Under the pieces are notes generated by a model, which was not told the origin of the DNA, made no database searches, and saw only the letters and a list, made by a program, of their open reading frames with translations. The position numbers and the translations under genes are program-made. A DNA stretch of 64,000 bases, from the NCBI GenBank assembly GCA_003550325.1, contig QKWP01000785.1, positions 42,535-106,534 of the forward strand. The letters are read 5' to 3'. Shown here piece by piece: positions 45,175 to 56,564 of this stretch. The stretch is from Gigaspora rosea (taxonomy: Eukaryota; Glomeromycota; Glomeromycetes; Diversisporales; Gigasporaceae). Positions within the stretch are counted from its first letter, which is position 1; every line of letters starts with the position of its first letter.

Positions 45175-45300
45175 AGAAAAAAGAAAAAGAAAAAAAGAGA
45201 AAAAAAAAGAAAAATGAAGAAAGGGGTGAAAGGAAAAGAGGGATAAAAGGGGGAGGGGGAAAAGGGAAAGGAGGTAAAAGAAAAGGGTGTAAAGATCGTT
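45175..45300 (+). other. 126-bp almost pure homopurine tract
   Basis: The plus strand is nearly all A and G, with only a few T bases, changing from AAAAGAAAAAAG-type sequence to GGGGGAGGGGGAAAAGGGAA. Mirror-like segments and G-runs make triplex or quadruplex structure possible. Confidence 0.7.
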
Positions 45301-45565
45301 CAAAATGGCAATTTTTTTTTTTAAGTTTTTTTTTTATTTTGTGAAATATATTTTTATGATCTAGAATACATTATGGATTAGATGGGCATAGGAAATTTTT
45401 TAAAAATTTTTTTTTTTTATCCAGTGATCCGGGTTGAAATTTTTGTGACGCAGTCAAAACACTATATAATCGTTAAAAATCTGCTAATTGTCATATATCG
45501 TTTTAAAAATTATGATTATAATCAATTTATAGATATATAATGATTTAATATAAAAAATGATATAT

Positions 45566-45811
45566 GGGGGCTCGTCAGTAGAAAGGGGGTAGAAATTTCT
45601 AAGTAAAAGTTTTTTAGACTTTGAACTAAAATATCTCAATAACTACTAAAATAAATGTAATAATTTTTTTTTATTTTAATTATATATAGTTATAAAATTA
45701 AAATAAAATAAAATTTATTTAATTTGATATTGTAGTTATTGAACTATTTTAATTTAAAATTTTAAAAAAAAGTAGTAAAAACTTTTTACCCCTTTTTTAC
45801 TGACGAGCCCC
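45566..45811. mobile_element. Foldback MITE with GGGGCTCGTCAGTA ends
   Basis: GGGGGCTCGTCAGTAGAAAG and TTTTTTACTGACGAGCCCC are inverted. Pairing continues over most of the length (AGTTATTGAACTATTTTAAT against the left half). Flanks are GATATAT and ATATATC. Confidence 0.78.
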
Positions 45812-46588
45812 ATATATCGATTATAGATATATATCGATTTTTATCCAATTAATCGATATATAATATTTTAATTGATATATAACGATATTCTATAATCAAT
45901 ATAAAACGATTAAGTGCTATATATCGATCAATATCTATGTATAAAATTTTCTAATGATGCACATAATCGATTTTGATAGACATTGTTTTGACATATGGCT
46001 TGTAGACAATCAAAACTCGCTCCGCTTTAACTGACCCCTAAAAAAGAAAATTTTGTATAGAAATTCATTAAATATTGCATTTTTATATAGCAAATTTTTT
46101 TAAATTTTGGCCAATTTTATGCCTATTTAGCTAATATTATTCAAACTCAGATCTGAGTTGTATCAGAGTTCTTTGGGGTTCTATTATGCTATAGATCCTG
46201 TTGTATAATTCTAGGACTAATTTTGCTATAGAACTAATTTTGACCTTGATAGGAGCTAGACCCACTTGACTAATGTCCATGTAGTCAACAACTTCTTTAA
46301 TCAGTTCTATACTCAAAAATTGGTACCATCAATATCTATAACTAGCTTTTTATTACTTAACTATCTGCTGCTCTTATCTGAGCTAGATCTTCCCTAAATA
46401 TTGTGAATTATGTAAAAATTTTGAGCACTACTTTTTGTATTGCTGTACGTAACTTTATATAAATCTACATGCATCTTATATATAATCAAACTATATAACC
46501 AAGTTGCTTAATTTCTATCATATTTCTTTTAATGCATTCAATAAGTTTGGTGAACTAGTCAATGTTTTAAGCTCCATTATACAAGATA

Positions 46589-47013
46589 GTATATGGGCTT
46601 GGTGCTGCAAAAAGAGAGTAAATAGACAAAACAAAAGATCTTTAGAAAATCAATTTTTATGTTCATATGGGCTAATTCAAAGAATTGCTGATATCTCTTA
46701 ATCTACTGGTTTTTTTTTGAATGATTTAGCTATCAAAATGTTCGTCTCGATGAGATGAACATTTTGATAGCTAAATTATTCAAAACAGACTAGTATATTA
46801 AGAGATATCAGCAATTCTTTGGATTCAATATGTATAAATTATAAGAAAATACCAGCTTTAAAGAGCTATACTACAAAATTTTATTAATATAACTGCTTTT
46901 ATGTTTTAAGTAAAAAATGTTCCAAATATTATTTTAAATTGATTTGTATAAAAAAATTTATTTTTGAAATATTGTCAATTTACCCTCCTTTTTGCTGCAC
47001 CAAGCCCATATGC
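46589..47013. mobile_element. Element with GCATATGGGCTTGGTGCWGC ends
   Basis: GTATATGGGCTTGGTGCTGC and GCAGCACCAAGCCCATATGC are inverted. A 167-bp palindrome at 46665-46831 is inside, with ATGTTCGTCTC and GAGATGAACAT around its centre and CATATGGGCT at its left edge, as in the palindrome at 24945. The element splits a coding-like block of the minus-strand relic. Confidence 0.75.
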
Positions 47014-48119
47014 AACTGAATATATCTATTTCCATCTTTAACTTTTTCATTACAACTTGTATATGGTATTTCATTTAACCAAGTTGCAAAATATATCATC
47101 GATCTTTTGAATATTGTTTAATTTATTAAAAAAAATCCATTCAATCACATTTTATAAAATGTAGTTTTAGGTTAAAATTCTTTAATGCAATTATCGGCAT
47201 CCTTATTTTCCTTTATCTATCCTTGTGTTGTTTTCAAAGGATCATATGTTTGGTATTAAACTTTTGAGATGTGTCGAGTTGGTCCATATACTTCTAAGTT
47301 TACTCCTTCCAAATCGCATGAAATCTTTAAATTTCTTCCCAGGTCAATTCCATATCCACAACGAATAACAGCTTCATGAATTACTACAGAGTTACCCATC
47401 TTTACAGACTTCTGACAATATCTAAATGTTCTATGCCTGTCGATTTCAACTGTGGCTTCTATATAATAACAATAACAAACTTGATACTTTCGTTAGTCTT
47501 ATTAATGCTTGTCAATTTTTTGGTAATATATGAATGATCTTTACAATTTCTTTCTTATATTATATAGGCAAGGACTATCGCACTAAAGTCCTTTACCCAC
47601 TTGGTACATCTAAGAAAAATGAACAATATCTATTATCTTCACTCATATCACAGAACCATATCAGGGTATAGTTTCGATCTCCAAGTCTTTTGTCACAAGC
47701 CACAAGCTCCCAAGTCTTATAGCACATACAATTCATCTAATCAACATTTCAATATGTAAGGTAATCATATCTAATTTTGTAGATTTTTTGGTTACATATA
47801 AAAGTTCATCAAAAGCTTGTATTTATTTGTAAAATTTAATATATAAAATATACATAAAATTTTTTTATATATTATATACTAAAAATTTTTTTAATAATAA
47901 AAGTTACAACCCATATAATTTATAAGAATTTTAAAACCACAGGCCTAATTCTATGAATACATAATGATCTTGATTTTTTTTTAGTAAATTGAACAAGGTT
48001 TGTTAAATAATATGTTTATTATACTAAATTATATATAATATAAAATTTTTTACAGGATTTGAACAAGATTTTATTAATAGACTTGGCCACTTAAATGTAT
48101 GATATGCACAAAAAATTAA

Positions 48120-48420
48120 TTTTTTTCCATGGACCATGTATCTTGGGACTCTATAATTTGATTTGGACAATTTTGGTACCATTCGAATTGTCGCACTAAG
48201 ATGATTTGAATAATACCTAAATTATTCAAATTGGATCACAGAGTCACAAGATATACAATTTACGGAAATAGATTTGATCACAGAAAACACTATATATCTC
48301 TGGATCCTGTTACCCAATTTGGATGATTTTAGGGCTTTAGATTTATCTCAGTGAGACAATTCAAATGATACCAAAACATCCAAATTGGATCACTGGATCA
48401 TAAAATACACAATCCTAAAA
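48120..48420. repeat. Two foldback copies with CCAAATTGGATCACTGGATC motif
   Basis: 48125-48252 and 48300-48412 are each roughly palindromic around GTCGCACTAAGATGA and TCTCAGTGAGACA. A third copy is at 49880-50000 (centre ATCTTAGTGAGATGA). The right half resembles bases 25060-25115 of the big palindrome. Confidence 0.7.
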
Positions 48421-48812
48421 AAATATATAGTGGCCTATCATTGTATTGTAGACATTTTTCAAAAATTTATACAGAGCTAAATATATAAGGTATCAAGCTA
48501 AAAATTAAATTATATATTCTTTAAATCTATACCTTTTAAATAAAAAAAGTTTAAAAAATTTTATACTACAGTTTTTAAAAATAATTAAGTTTAATTAAGT
48601 AAATTTTTAAATTTTTGTATTTGACCGGTTTTCTAAATTTTAATATAGTTTTCATAATAAACAGAATTACTAAATATAGTAATAGATAAACTTAAATTTT
48701 TTATTAATAAACTAGCAATTTTTTTAAATAAATTTATTTAGTATAACAAAATGCACATATCTTTAAAATTTTATAATTTTTCAAAAAAATTTTAGTTAAT
48801 TGCTAAATATAG

Positions 48813-49100
48813 GGGACATCTAAAGCGGAGCAGATTCTTATAATATATTTTATCGAATTAGATAACTTTAGGGTTAGGGTCATCTTAGATTAGAGTTAGA
48901 TAGGTTTTGGGTAGTAATAGTGTAGTAATATATAAGCAAAATTGCCTTCCCGACATTTTTAATTAACCCACAAAGGTAGATTTAGACTGCCGTTTTTTGT
49001 ATTTTTCAAGGTTTTCGCTTCTCTCTTCGCTAAAGATCATCAAAATTCTATGATTTGATTGGTTAGATATCGCGTAATTCTGTGCAGCTTTAGACGACCC
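48813..49100. mobile_element. MULE-type MITE with TTAGGG core, copy 3
   Basis: GGGACATCTAAAGCGGAGCA and GTGCAGCTTTAGACGACCC are the ends. The 9-bp duplication TAAATATAG is at 48804-48812 and 49101-49109. TTTAGGGTTAGGGTCATC and AAATTGCCTTCCCGACATTT match copy 1 at 14783. Confidence 0.88.
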
Positions 49101-49129
49101 TAAATATAGTAATAAAATTACTATATTTG

Positions 49130-49420
49130 GGGATGGATAAAGCCATGTACCCACGTGATTTTTTGAAATTTTAGTTAAAATTCATATCAGAGTCTGTTTA
49201 ACATTAGGGCCGGGGTTAGGGTTAGGACCAATATAGATAAAATTACCTACCAACATTTTTTATTAATAGCCCAAGATAGGTTTAGAATGCCGCTTTTATG
49301 TTTTTGCGTTTTTTTTTGTTTTTTGACTTCTTTGGGCTGATCCATGTAAACAAAAATTCATGACTCCATTTGGTTGATTTACATGAAAATGTCACATGGG
49401 TACATGGCTTTAGACGAACC
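49130..49420. mobile_element. MULE-type MITE with TTAGGG core, copy 4
   Basis: GGGATGGATAAAGCCATGTA and TACATGGCTTTAGACGAACC are inverted. The 9-bp duplication CTATATTTG is at 49121-49129 and 49421-49429. The core has GGGGTTAGGGTTAGGACC. It starts 20 bp after the duplication of copy 3 and is the best preserved of the family. Confidence 0.9.
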
Positions 49421-50066
49421 CTATATTTGGTAATTGATATAATTTTGAATTAAAAATTGTATTTTTATATTTAGAAATAATAACTACTTTAAATTTTTAT
49501 AAAATTTTAAAAAATTTTGGGATTATATGTAATTTGTTATGCTAAATAATTTTTGCTTATTTTTGAAGTTCAATTAGCTTAATAAAAAATTAATTTTTAC
49601 TATGCAGTTATTGTTTTAATTAATTTTGTACAACAATAAAAACTGGTCAAACTTAAAAATCTAAAATTTTACTTAAATTTAATTATTTTAAAAACTGTAG
49701 CATAAAATTTTTTAAACTTTTTTTTATTTAAAAGATATAGATTTAAAGAATTTATAATTTAATTTTTAGCTTAATATCTTATATATTTAGCTCTGTATAA
49801 ATTTTTAAAAAGTGTCTACAATAATATAGTAGGCTACTGTATTTGATCTCAAAAAATAATAAATATATTATTTATCTCAGGATATTGTGATCTAATTTGG
49901 CTAAATTTGGTATATTTTGGTACTATTAGAATTATCTTAGTGAGATGATTCAAATGATACCAAAATTATTCAAATTGGATCATAGGATCATAAGATATTA
50001 CAAAATATTATAATCCACAGAATTAGGGCAATTCATGGAATTAGGTATAATCACTTTAGGTTTTTT

Positions 50067-50273
50067 TTATCCCTGCACAGTACTTATTTACGTCCTAGTA
50101 CTAGATATTTACACGACTTTAATTTTTAATTTTTGATTTTTTTTTCCTGCACAGTACTTATTTATGTTCTAGTATTAGGATATTTATGCAACTTTGATTT
50201 TTGTTTTTTTTCTTGCGCAGTACTTATTTATGTCCCAGTATCAGGGTATTTATGCGACTTTGATTTTTGATTT
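50067..50273 (+). repeat. Three-copy tandem repeat, 66-74 bp units
   Basis: CTGCACAGTACTTATTTATG, then TCCTAGTAYTAGGATATTTA and a T-rich tail, repeat with starts near 50074, 50148 and 50214. Confidence 0.82.
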
Positions 50274-51086
50274 TTTTTGTTTTTTTTCTATTACAATAGT
50301 CAATGTTATCATCTTGGTTCATCTCATCCAACCAATGAACCATCCTATTAACTATTATAGTAGCAATCAATTGTTTATCAGAATCATTATTCATGCAATA
50401 CTGGCTGATCCAATATAAATTCTAGAGCATGAATATATTCATGCCTCGTTCTATCAATGGTCTTAAATTGAAGATTAGTATCAAGTGAAATTTCATTATT
50501 GTTCATACCTATGGTTTTTTTGCATTTTTATCACAATGAACAACCGTATAGGCTTCATCAACATTCTTTATTTTGCCTGAAAATTCTGTAGCTTTAAGTT
50601 GAGACTCTTTAATACACTTGTCAATTTTCATTTTCACTAGTTTATTCTTGAGCTGTTTTCTGAGAGTCACACATTTTATTCTTAAACATCATATCGATTG
50701 CAACTTCTACATTTTTTATGAGACCGTATTCTATTAGAATAAAATCCATCAAATACTTGTATATATTTGTTTGTGACTATATTTTGTATCATCCCATATC
50801 CTCTAAGTTTGTTATTTTCTATCAGCATATGGTCTTTATACTTTTCTAAAGAAAACCCTAAATTATTTATATATCATCTAATCATATTAGATCCTTATAG
50901 TTAGTTGCTATAGACTAAAATCCTTTAACACAATCGTTGGCATCTTTATTTCAACTTGTTATCCTTGTATAGTTCTTCTAGAAACACATAATTGACACTA
51001 TATGTAAGACATATTACATTGGCTGCACTTTGTATATTTACTATTCAACTGATCTCATTTAACCCCGAATCTATCAAATATTAGTA

Positions 51087-51933
51087 CAGTCAAACCCCGC
51101 AATAGTCACATGCCAAAATCAGACTTTCTATGTGCCTATTGCGAGATTGTGACTAAAGCGAGTTAAAATTTATATATAGTATATATAATTAAATAGGAAA
51201 ATTAAAGTGACTATCCCTTAAACCGTCCAGCAGGCAAATATGCCCGCTAGAATATATTTTTTTCATATTTTTTACAATAACTTAAAATTTTATTAAGCAT
51301 ATGTCCACCTATTTCTAAGCTAAAATAAAAGTTTAAGATATTTTTAATTATTATTAAGTAAAATTATTAATTTAACTTTAATAGTATTAAAGATATTTAG
51401 CCTGAAATATTGCCAATTCTAAAATTTTATTATAAATTTTTCAAAATATTTTTTATAAATTTTTAAATTTTTATATGTTTCCGTCTATAAAAAAAATTTT
51501 TGCTATTATACAAAGTTAAAATTTTATTTATAAAATTATAAAATTTTTAATAATTAAAGTTATTTTTTAAACCAACTTCTACAATTTGAATCAAAATTAT
51601 ACAGGACTAATGCTTAGAATTTTAAAAAGTTTGTCAATGAATAAAGATAAAATTTTGTATTTTTTTTAAAAAAAATTGATTTTTAAAAGTTTTACTATAT
51701 AGACAACTTTATTTTTTTTCTTATAATTTAAAAATAAATATTACTATTTTATAATCTTTATTTTTAAATATTAATATATAAAATTTTTTTAAAATATTTT
51801 AAATTTTGATGAAAATAGATCAGAAACAATTATTTTAACATTTTAGCAGCAAAATATGCCCACTAACTGCTAACGGTTTAAGGGATAGTGAAATTGTAAC
51901 TAATGCGAATATGACTATTGCGGGGTTATACTA
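51087..51933. mobile_element. pogo-like MITE (TA target) with a nested element
   Basis: CAGTCAAACCCCGCAATAGT and GACTATTGCGGGGTTATACT are inverted, with TA on both sides. A second pair, ACTATCCCTTAAACCGTC and ACGGTTTAAGGGATAGT, bounds 51208-51888 inside it, so one element sits in another. Confidence 0.8.
51208..51888. mobile_element. Nested inverted-repeat element, 681 bp
   Basis: ACTATCCCTTAAACCGTCCA and AACGGTTTAAGGGATAGT are inverted. GCAAATATGCCCGC and AAATATGCCCACTAAC lie just inside. AT-rich, non-coding. Confidence 0.72.
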
Positions 51934-51939
51934 TATATA

Positions 51940-53439
51940 TATCTTTTCCATGATATGTTGAATCAGATCATATACTTTAATTCTACACTCTCAACATTAT
52001 CAATTTCATGGTAAAAGTATATATATTATTATTATTTTTTTTTTATTAGGTATGTTTTTGCATATTTTTGTTTGAATTATGAATCATTTAAGTGCCGTAT
52101 CTTTCTGTCTCTTATCTTAGCTTGGATTGGAATAACATACAAGTTCTTTTATCACTGTTGAACTATACCTCACATAGTTCGTTAAGATATTGATCAGTCT
52201 ACAAGTCTCCATCTCATTTACTTCAACTCAAAAGTACAATGGTATTTACAGGTGCAGGAAAAAGAATAACAAAGAAAATATATTTTAATTTACTACTAAC
52301 AGAAGTTTTTTTTTGCAACAGAACTTAAATAGGACCCCAAACATCTTTCATATAGGTCATATTTTTTTTTAGCAAATTAGTTAAAATTTAAACCAAGGTC
52401 CAAAATTAAAATTTGGCAAATTAGTATTAATTTAAATAATAGTCACATTTTGAATTTTGGCAAAACATTTAAAATTTCGCATTGTTATATTTAATATTTT
52501 GGTGATTTATCCTTTTTTAGAAGAATACTTAATATCGGGAAAATAAAAACATTAATAATAGGTACCACCTATTATCTGCAATAATCTCCAAAATTATAAT
52601 TTTAATACTTACCTGCCAGTAAGAACATGAGAAAATCAATAAAAAAACAAACCAAAAATAAATAAATAAAGTAAAAAAACACATTTTTTTATTTACTTAT
52701 TTTTTTATTATTATTTTTTTTATTCTGATTTTTTTAATTTTTTTTTAATAATTTTTTTTTATTGTTTTATAATGTATTTACTATACTTTTTTTTTATATA
52801 TATATTTTTAACTATTTTTTTATATTTTTGAAGAACGATGATAGGAATAAAAGTAAATTTTCAGTTATTCCTATAATAAGGAATAACCAGAATTTACTTT
52901 TATTTTCACGTACTATATTTATTCTTTTTATTATTTTTTTTAATTAATAATTTTTTTTATTGTTTTATTTTATTTTTTTTATCGTTTTTTTTAATTTTTA
53001 TTTTTTTTAATAGATTTTTTTTTATTAATTTTATTGTTTTTTTAATTTTAGAATTTTTTTATTTTTAACGTGATCTTTTTTTTTTATTTTTTTTTTAATA
53101 TTTTTTTTTTTAATGTATTTATTTTAATAATTTTTTTTCTTTTTCGATTTTTTTTTTAAAATTTTTTTTTTATTATTTTTTTTAATTTTTTTTTATTATT
53201 TTTTTAAACTTTTTTTTTATTTTATTATTTTTTATTTAAATCTTTTTTTTATTTTTTTTATTTATTTTTTGAAAATAACTAATGTTTACCACAGATGATT
53301 ATCATCTGTAATTTAAATAAATAAAAATAAACAATTTTATTAAATAAAAGTTAATTTTTTTAATATTAGGGTAAGGGTAAAGGCTAAAAATTAGAATAGA
53401 GGTTTATATATAGTAAAATTTAGCAAGGAATTTTTTTTT
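51940..53439. other. AT-rich then T-rich low-complexity DNA
   Basis: 52680-53270 is mostly T runs of 5-12 with scattered A, so its frames are not genes. 52300-52620 has AAATTTTGGCAAA-type repeats. 53368-53439 has TTAGGGTAAGGGTAAAGG then TAAAATTTAGCAAGGAATTT, the left part of another telomere-core element cut by the gap. Confidence 0.55.
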
Positions 53440-53828
53440 NNNNNNNNNNNNNNNNNNNNNNNNNNNNNNNNNNNNNNNNNNNNNNNNNNNNNNNNNNNNN
53501 NNNNNNNNNNNNNNNNNNNNNNNNNNNNNNNNNNNNNNNNNNNNNNNNNNNNNNNNNNNNNNNNNNNNNNNNNNNNNNNNNNNNNNNNNNNNNNNNNNNN
53601 NNNNNNNNNNNNNNNNNNNNNNNNNNNNNNNNNNNNNNNNNNNNNNNNNNNNNNNNNNNNNNNNNNNNNNNNNNNNNNNNNNNNNNNNNNNNNNNNNNNN
53701 NNNNNNNNNNNNNNNNNNNNNNNNNNNNNNNNNNNNNNNNNNNNNNNNNNNNNNNNNNNNNNNNNNNNNNNNNNNNNNNNNNNNNNNNNNNNNNNNNNNN
53801 NNNNNNNNNNNNNNNNNNNNNNNNNNNN
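53440..53828. other. Assembly gap, 389 Ns
   Basis: Run of N. The gap falls in T-rich low-complexity DNA. Confidence 1.
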
Positions 53829-53910
53829 TATTTTAATATTTTAAATGTTTTTTTTTTATTTTAAATTAATTTTTATTTAAATTTTTTTTAATTATTTTTT
53901 TTTATTTTTA

Positions 53911-54506
53911 GGGAAGTGCAGAAAATCACGTAATTTTTTAGAGGGGTGGGGTCCCCAATATCACGTCCTATATATATAGTATAAATAGCCAATCATATTG
54001 AAGAAAATCAATTTTTAGTTAATCGCAGATAGTTGCTACATAGTAAAGTCTAAATTTTACTAAGCAAATCGAAACAAATTGATTAAGTAAACTTATTTAG
54101 CAGATCAAAATGCACTTATCACAAAATTTTTATAAGTATTAGAGAACTTTTTATTATTTGACTTTTAACTTTTACTTTCGTCGAATATATTTTTTTAAAA
54201 AATTTTAATTTTTTGTCGAACGTAAAAATCAAAACACAATTAATAAAAAATTCTCCAATATTTATGAAAATTTTGTATTAAGTGTATTTGATCTGCTAAA
54301 TAAGTTTACTTAATCGATTTTTTTCGATTTGCTTAGTAAAATTTAGACTATACTATGTAGCGACTTTTGTTGATTGTGGGGTAGTTTATTTCAGGTCAAA
54401 GACGTTTTTGAGTTTTTTTAAATTGTATTGATCAATAGTCCTATCACTAGGGGGGAGGGGGTCAGGACCTATGTAAACCCTAATTATGTGATTTACTGCA
54501 CTTCCC
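53911..54506. mobile_element. PIF/Harbinger-like foldback element, TTA target
   Basis: GGGAAGTGCAGAAAATCACG and TGTGATTTACTGCACTTCCC are inverted, and TTA flanks both ends. Pairing runs on through TAGTAAAGTCTAAATTTTAC and GTAAAATTTAGACTATACTA almost to the centre. 596 bp, non-coding. Confidence 0.78.
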
Positions 54507-54639
54507 TTATCGTTAAATTTATTTATTTTTATTTATTTATTATTTTTTTTAAATTTTTTTTCAGTTTTACTAAATCACACCACTGGTGCTCAACACTACA
54601 ATGATCTACACCAATCAAATTTTTTAAATGCAGTGTACC

Positions 54640-54955
54640 GTAGGTTTCCAAAAATAAGCTAACTCCAAAAGAAGCTACCCTGGATTTTCAGAAAAATTTT
54701 TAAAAAAGTCATTAACAGTCGCTACATATAAAACTTTTTTTTTACTATATAAACTTCAAAAGGTCGAATATGTAAAGTTGTTCAGCGTAACGAAATACAC
54801 CTACAGTAAAAATTTCATGGTATTTGAACAATCTTTTATTAGTACGTTTTTTAATTTTTTGAAAAATTTAACAATCCGAAAATAAGCTACTCCCACGATT
54901 TTTGTGTAACTTTTTGGCCAAAAGGGTAGCTTATTTTCAGACAAATACAGTAATG
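54640..54955. mobile_element. Nested MITE with AAAATAAGCTA ends
   Basis: GTAGGTTTCCAAAAATAAGC and GTAGCTTATTTTCAGACAAA are inverted over about 30 bp. The inside contains a second AAAATAAGCTACTCCC at 54884. Confidence 0.6.
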
Positions 54956-54965
54956 TAAAGATTAG

Positions 54966-55200
54966 GTGTAATATAAAATTTTTGTTGTTTTGCTATTTTT
55001 TTTTAAAAAAAATACATTCTAACTCAAAATTTTATCTATGAAACCACTTTTTTTTTTTAAAAAAAACCCCCTTGTGAAATTTTACTATATACTATGTCTC
55101 ACCCTAACCCTAACTATTAACTCTTACTCAACATTTATCATCTTTAACTTTTGTTTATTTTTTTTTGTTTATTTTTTTGATACTGATCTTCACATTACAC
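54966..55200. mobile_element. CCCTAA-bearing block with GGTGTAAT ends
   Basis: GATTAGGTGTAATATAAAAT at the left and TGATCTTCACATTACACC at the right resemble the ends of the 9335-9551 element. CTCACCCTAACCCTAACTAT lies inside, preceded by GTGAAATTTTACTATATA. Confidence 0.62.
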
Positions 55201-55379
55201 CGCATACTGGTATTGAACACCAGTGGTTTGATTTAGTCCTACTGTTTTTTTTAATGTATTTTAGTTAATTTATTTTTAAGCGAATTTATTATTATTATAA
55301 TTATTTGTTAAACGGTCTTTTTTTAATAAGATAATCACATTATACAAGATAAGTATTAAATTTTTTTTAAATTTACTTT

Positions 55380-56050
55380 TATACGTACTAGCTGTTCACT
55401 TTCATCGTTGGAGTCGTCTATTCCGGTGCTTGCTCTTCGTGACGGTGTTGCTTTCCAGTGTTTTTTTTCTTGCTTTATCTTATAGTTTTTCAACGGTGGT
55501 GCTTTGAATTTTCAGATAAGTATGCAAATTTCTTTTTAAACTTTTTTCACTTTTGTATTTTGTTTACATTGTGTATAAAATAGAAATTTCATAGATTTGT
55601 TTTCGTCGCTGGAGTTACCCATTTCGGTGCTTCACCGTTGGAGTCGTCCTTTCCGGTATTTTTTCTTTGTTGGGGGTTCTTTCATTATAGGTATTGTCCA
55701 ATCAGTATACTTTCTTTCGTGGTGCTGTCTTTGTCATTGGCACTTCTTTTGCTTAGTCTGCTGGGTCCGTTATTAGTATTTATATTTTTTTCTTGGTACA
55801 TATTTGGTTTTAAATTTTGTTTGGTTTTTTTTTGGCATATTAGTAACTTTTTCTTTGTATGGTGTCTCTATGGCGTTCGTATAGTATTTTTATAGTGTCT
55901 TTATGGCATTTGTGGTATGTAGTAGTGTCTTTATGGCATTCATACAGTGGTGTCTTTTTTGGTGTTTATGTGGTGTTTGTGTGGTGTATTTATAGCATTT
56001 GTGTAGTGTTTCTAAAGCGTTTTTGTGGTATCTCTTGTAATATGTTTTGT
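55380..56050 (+). repeat. Degenerate GGAGTCGTC and TGGTGTCTTTATGGCATT repeats
   Basis: CGTTGGAGTCGTCTATTCCGG and variants occur three times at 55405-55660. GTGTCTTTATGGCATTCGTA-type units of about 25-35 bp repeat at 55858-56030. The frames here are Phe/Val-rich translations of these repeats. No gene is supported. Confidence 0.6.
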
Positions 56051-56330
56051 ATTTTTTTTTAATAAAAATATATTATTTTTTATTATTTTAGTAAAATTTA
56101 TAATCAATTAATATTATGTATTTGTATAATAAATTAAATTTTTATTAATAATAAAATATATAAATATACAAATTTATTTTTTTAATATATGAAAAATTAG
56201 CTAGCATTTATTTAATATTTAGGCGAACATAGTAATTTTTATTATTCGCTTTTTGTTATTTTTTTTTATTTTTTACAATTTGCACAGAAAATTAAAAAAA
56301 ATTTTTTCAACGATTGCTAGCAGGGTTGCA

Positions 56331-56548
56331 GATATGCACAGATTTTTAATAATTGAGTTTTTAAAAAATCTGCACAGATATGCACTATAAATTTATTTAC
56401 CCGATGTATATGAAAAATTAGATAGTCTTTATTATTTAGATGATTATATAGTAATTTATTATTATTTGCTTTTTACAATTTGTGCAGATTATTGAATTGT
56501 TAAAAATCTGTGCAAAAAATTAAAAAAAAATTGCACTATATTTATTTA
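56331..56548. repeat. CAGGGTTGC-started fragment with repeated TGCACAGAT motif
   Basis: CAGGGTTGCAGATATGCACA looks like a hAT end, but no matching right end was found. ATCTGCACAGATATGCACTA and TTTATTTACCCGAT each occur twice. Confidence 0.4.
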
Positions 56549-56564
56549 CCCGATACTAGATGTT

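Larger units (their letters stand above)
42403..46037. mobile_element. MULE-like element of 3.6 kb
   Basis: GGGGTCAGTTAAAGTGAAGT and CCGCTTTAACTGACCC are inverted. Pairing extends over about 60 bp through AATTGTCTACAAGTCATGTG and CATATGGCTTGTAGACAATC. The 9-bp duplication CTAAAAAAG is at 42394-42402 and 46038-46046. Ends resemble those of the short MULE-type MITEs. Inside are a minus-strand ORF relic (42610-43104), a SINE tail fragment (43735), A-rich repeats, a Harbinger-like MITE (44344) and a foldback (45566). Confidence 0.82.
46505..50985 (-). pseudogene. Unrecognised multi-exon gene remnant broken by insertions
   Basis: Several protein-like blocks follow in order on the minus strand. 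50866-50640 reads LGFSLEKYKDHMLIENNKLR and later VEVAIDMMFKNKMCDSQKTA in another frame. 50645-50510 reads KIDKCIKESQLKATEFSGKI. 50510-50405 reads NNNEISLDTNLQFKTIDRTR, and 50400-50290 DKQLIATIIVNRMVHWLDEM. 47736-47590 reads CYKTWELVACDKRLGDRNYT then WFCDMSEDNRYCSFFLDVPS. 47462-47258 reads EIDRHRTFRYCQKSVKMGNS then IRCGYGIDLGRNLKISCDLE. 47105-47015 and 46587-46505 add IYFATWLNEIPYTSCNEKVK and ILSCIMELKTLTSSPNLLNA, split by the element at 46589. That all blocks belong to one gene is inference from order and strand. No known domain is recognised. Confidence 0.45.
54569..55237. mobile_element. Outer element of a three-layer nest
   Basis: ACTAAATCACACCACTGGTG and CACCAGTGGTTTGATTTAGT are inverted. 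It contains the element at 54640-54955 and a GGTGTAAT-ended block at about 54970-55200. The open frame 55038-55268 is T-rich repeat translation. Confidence 0.78.

Noticed and set aside
52680..53270. Phe/Ile-rich membrane-protein-like frames
   Set aside because: Translations of T runs in low-complexity DNA.
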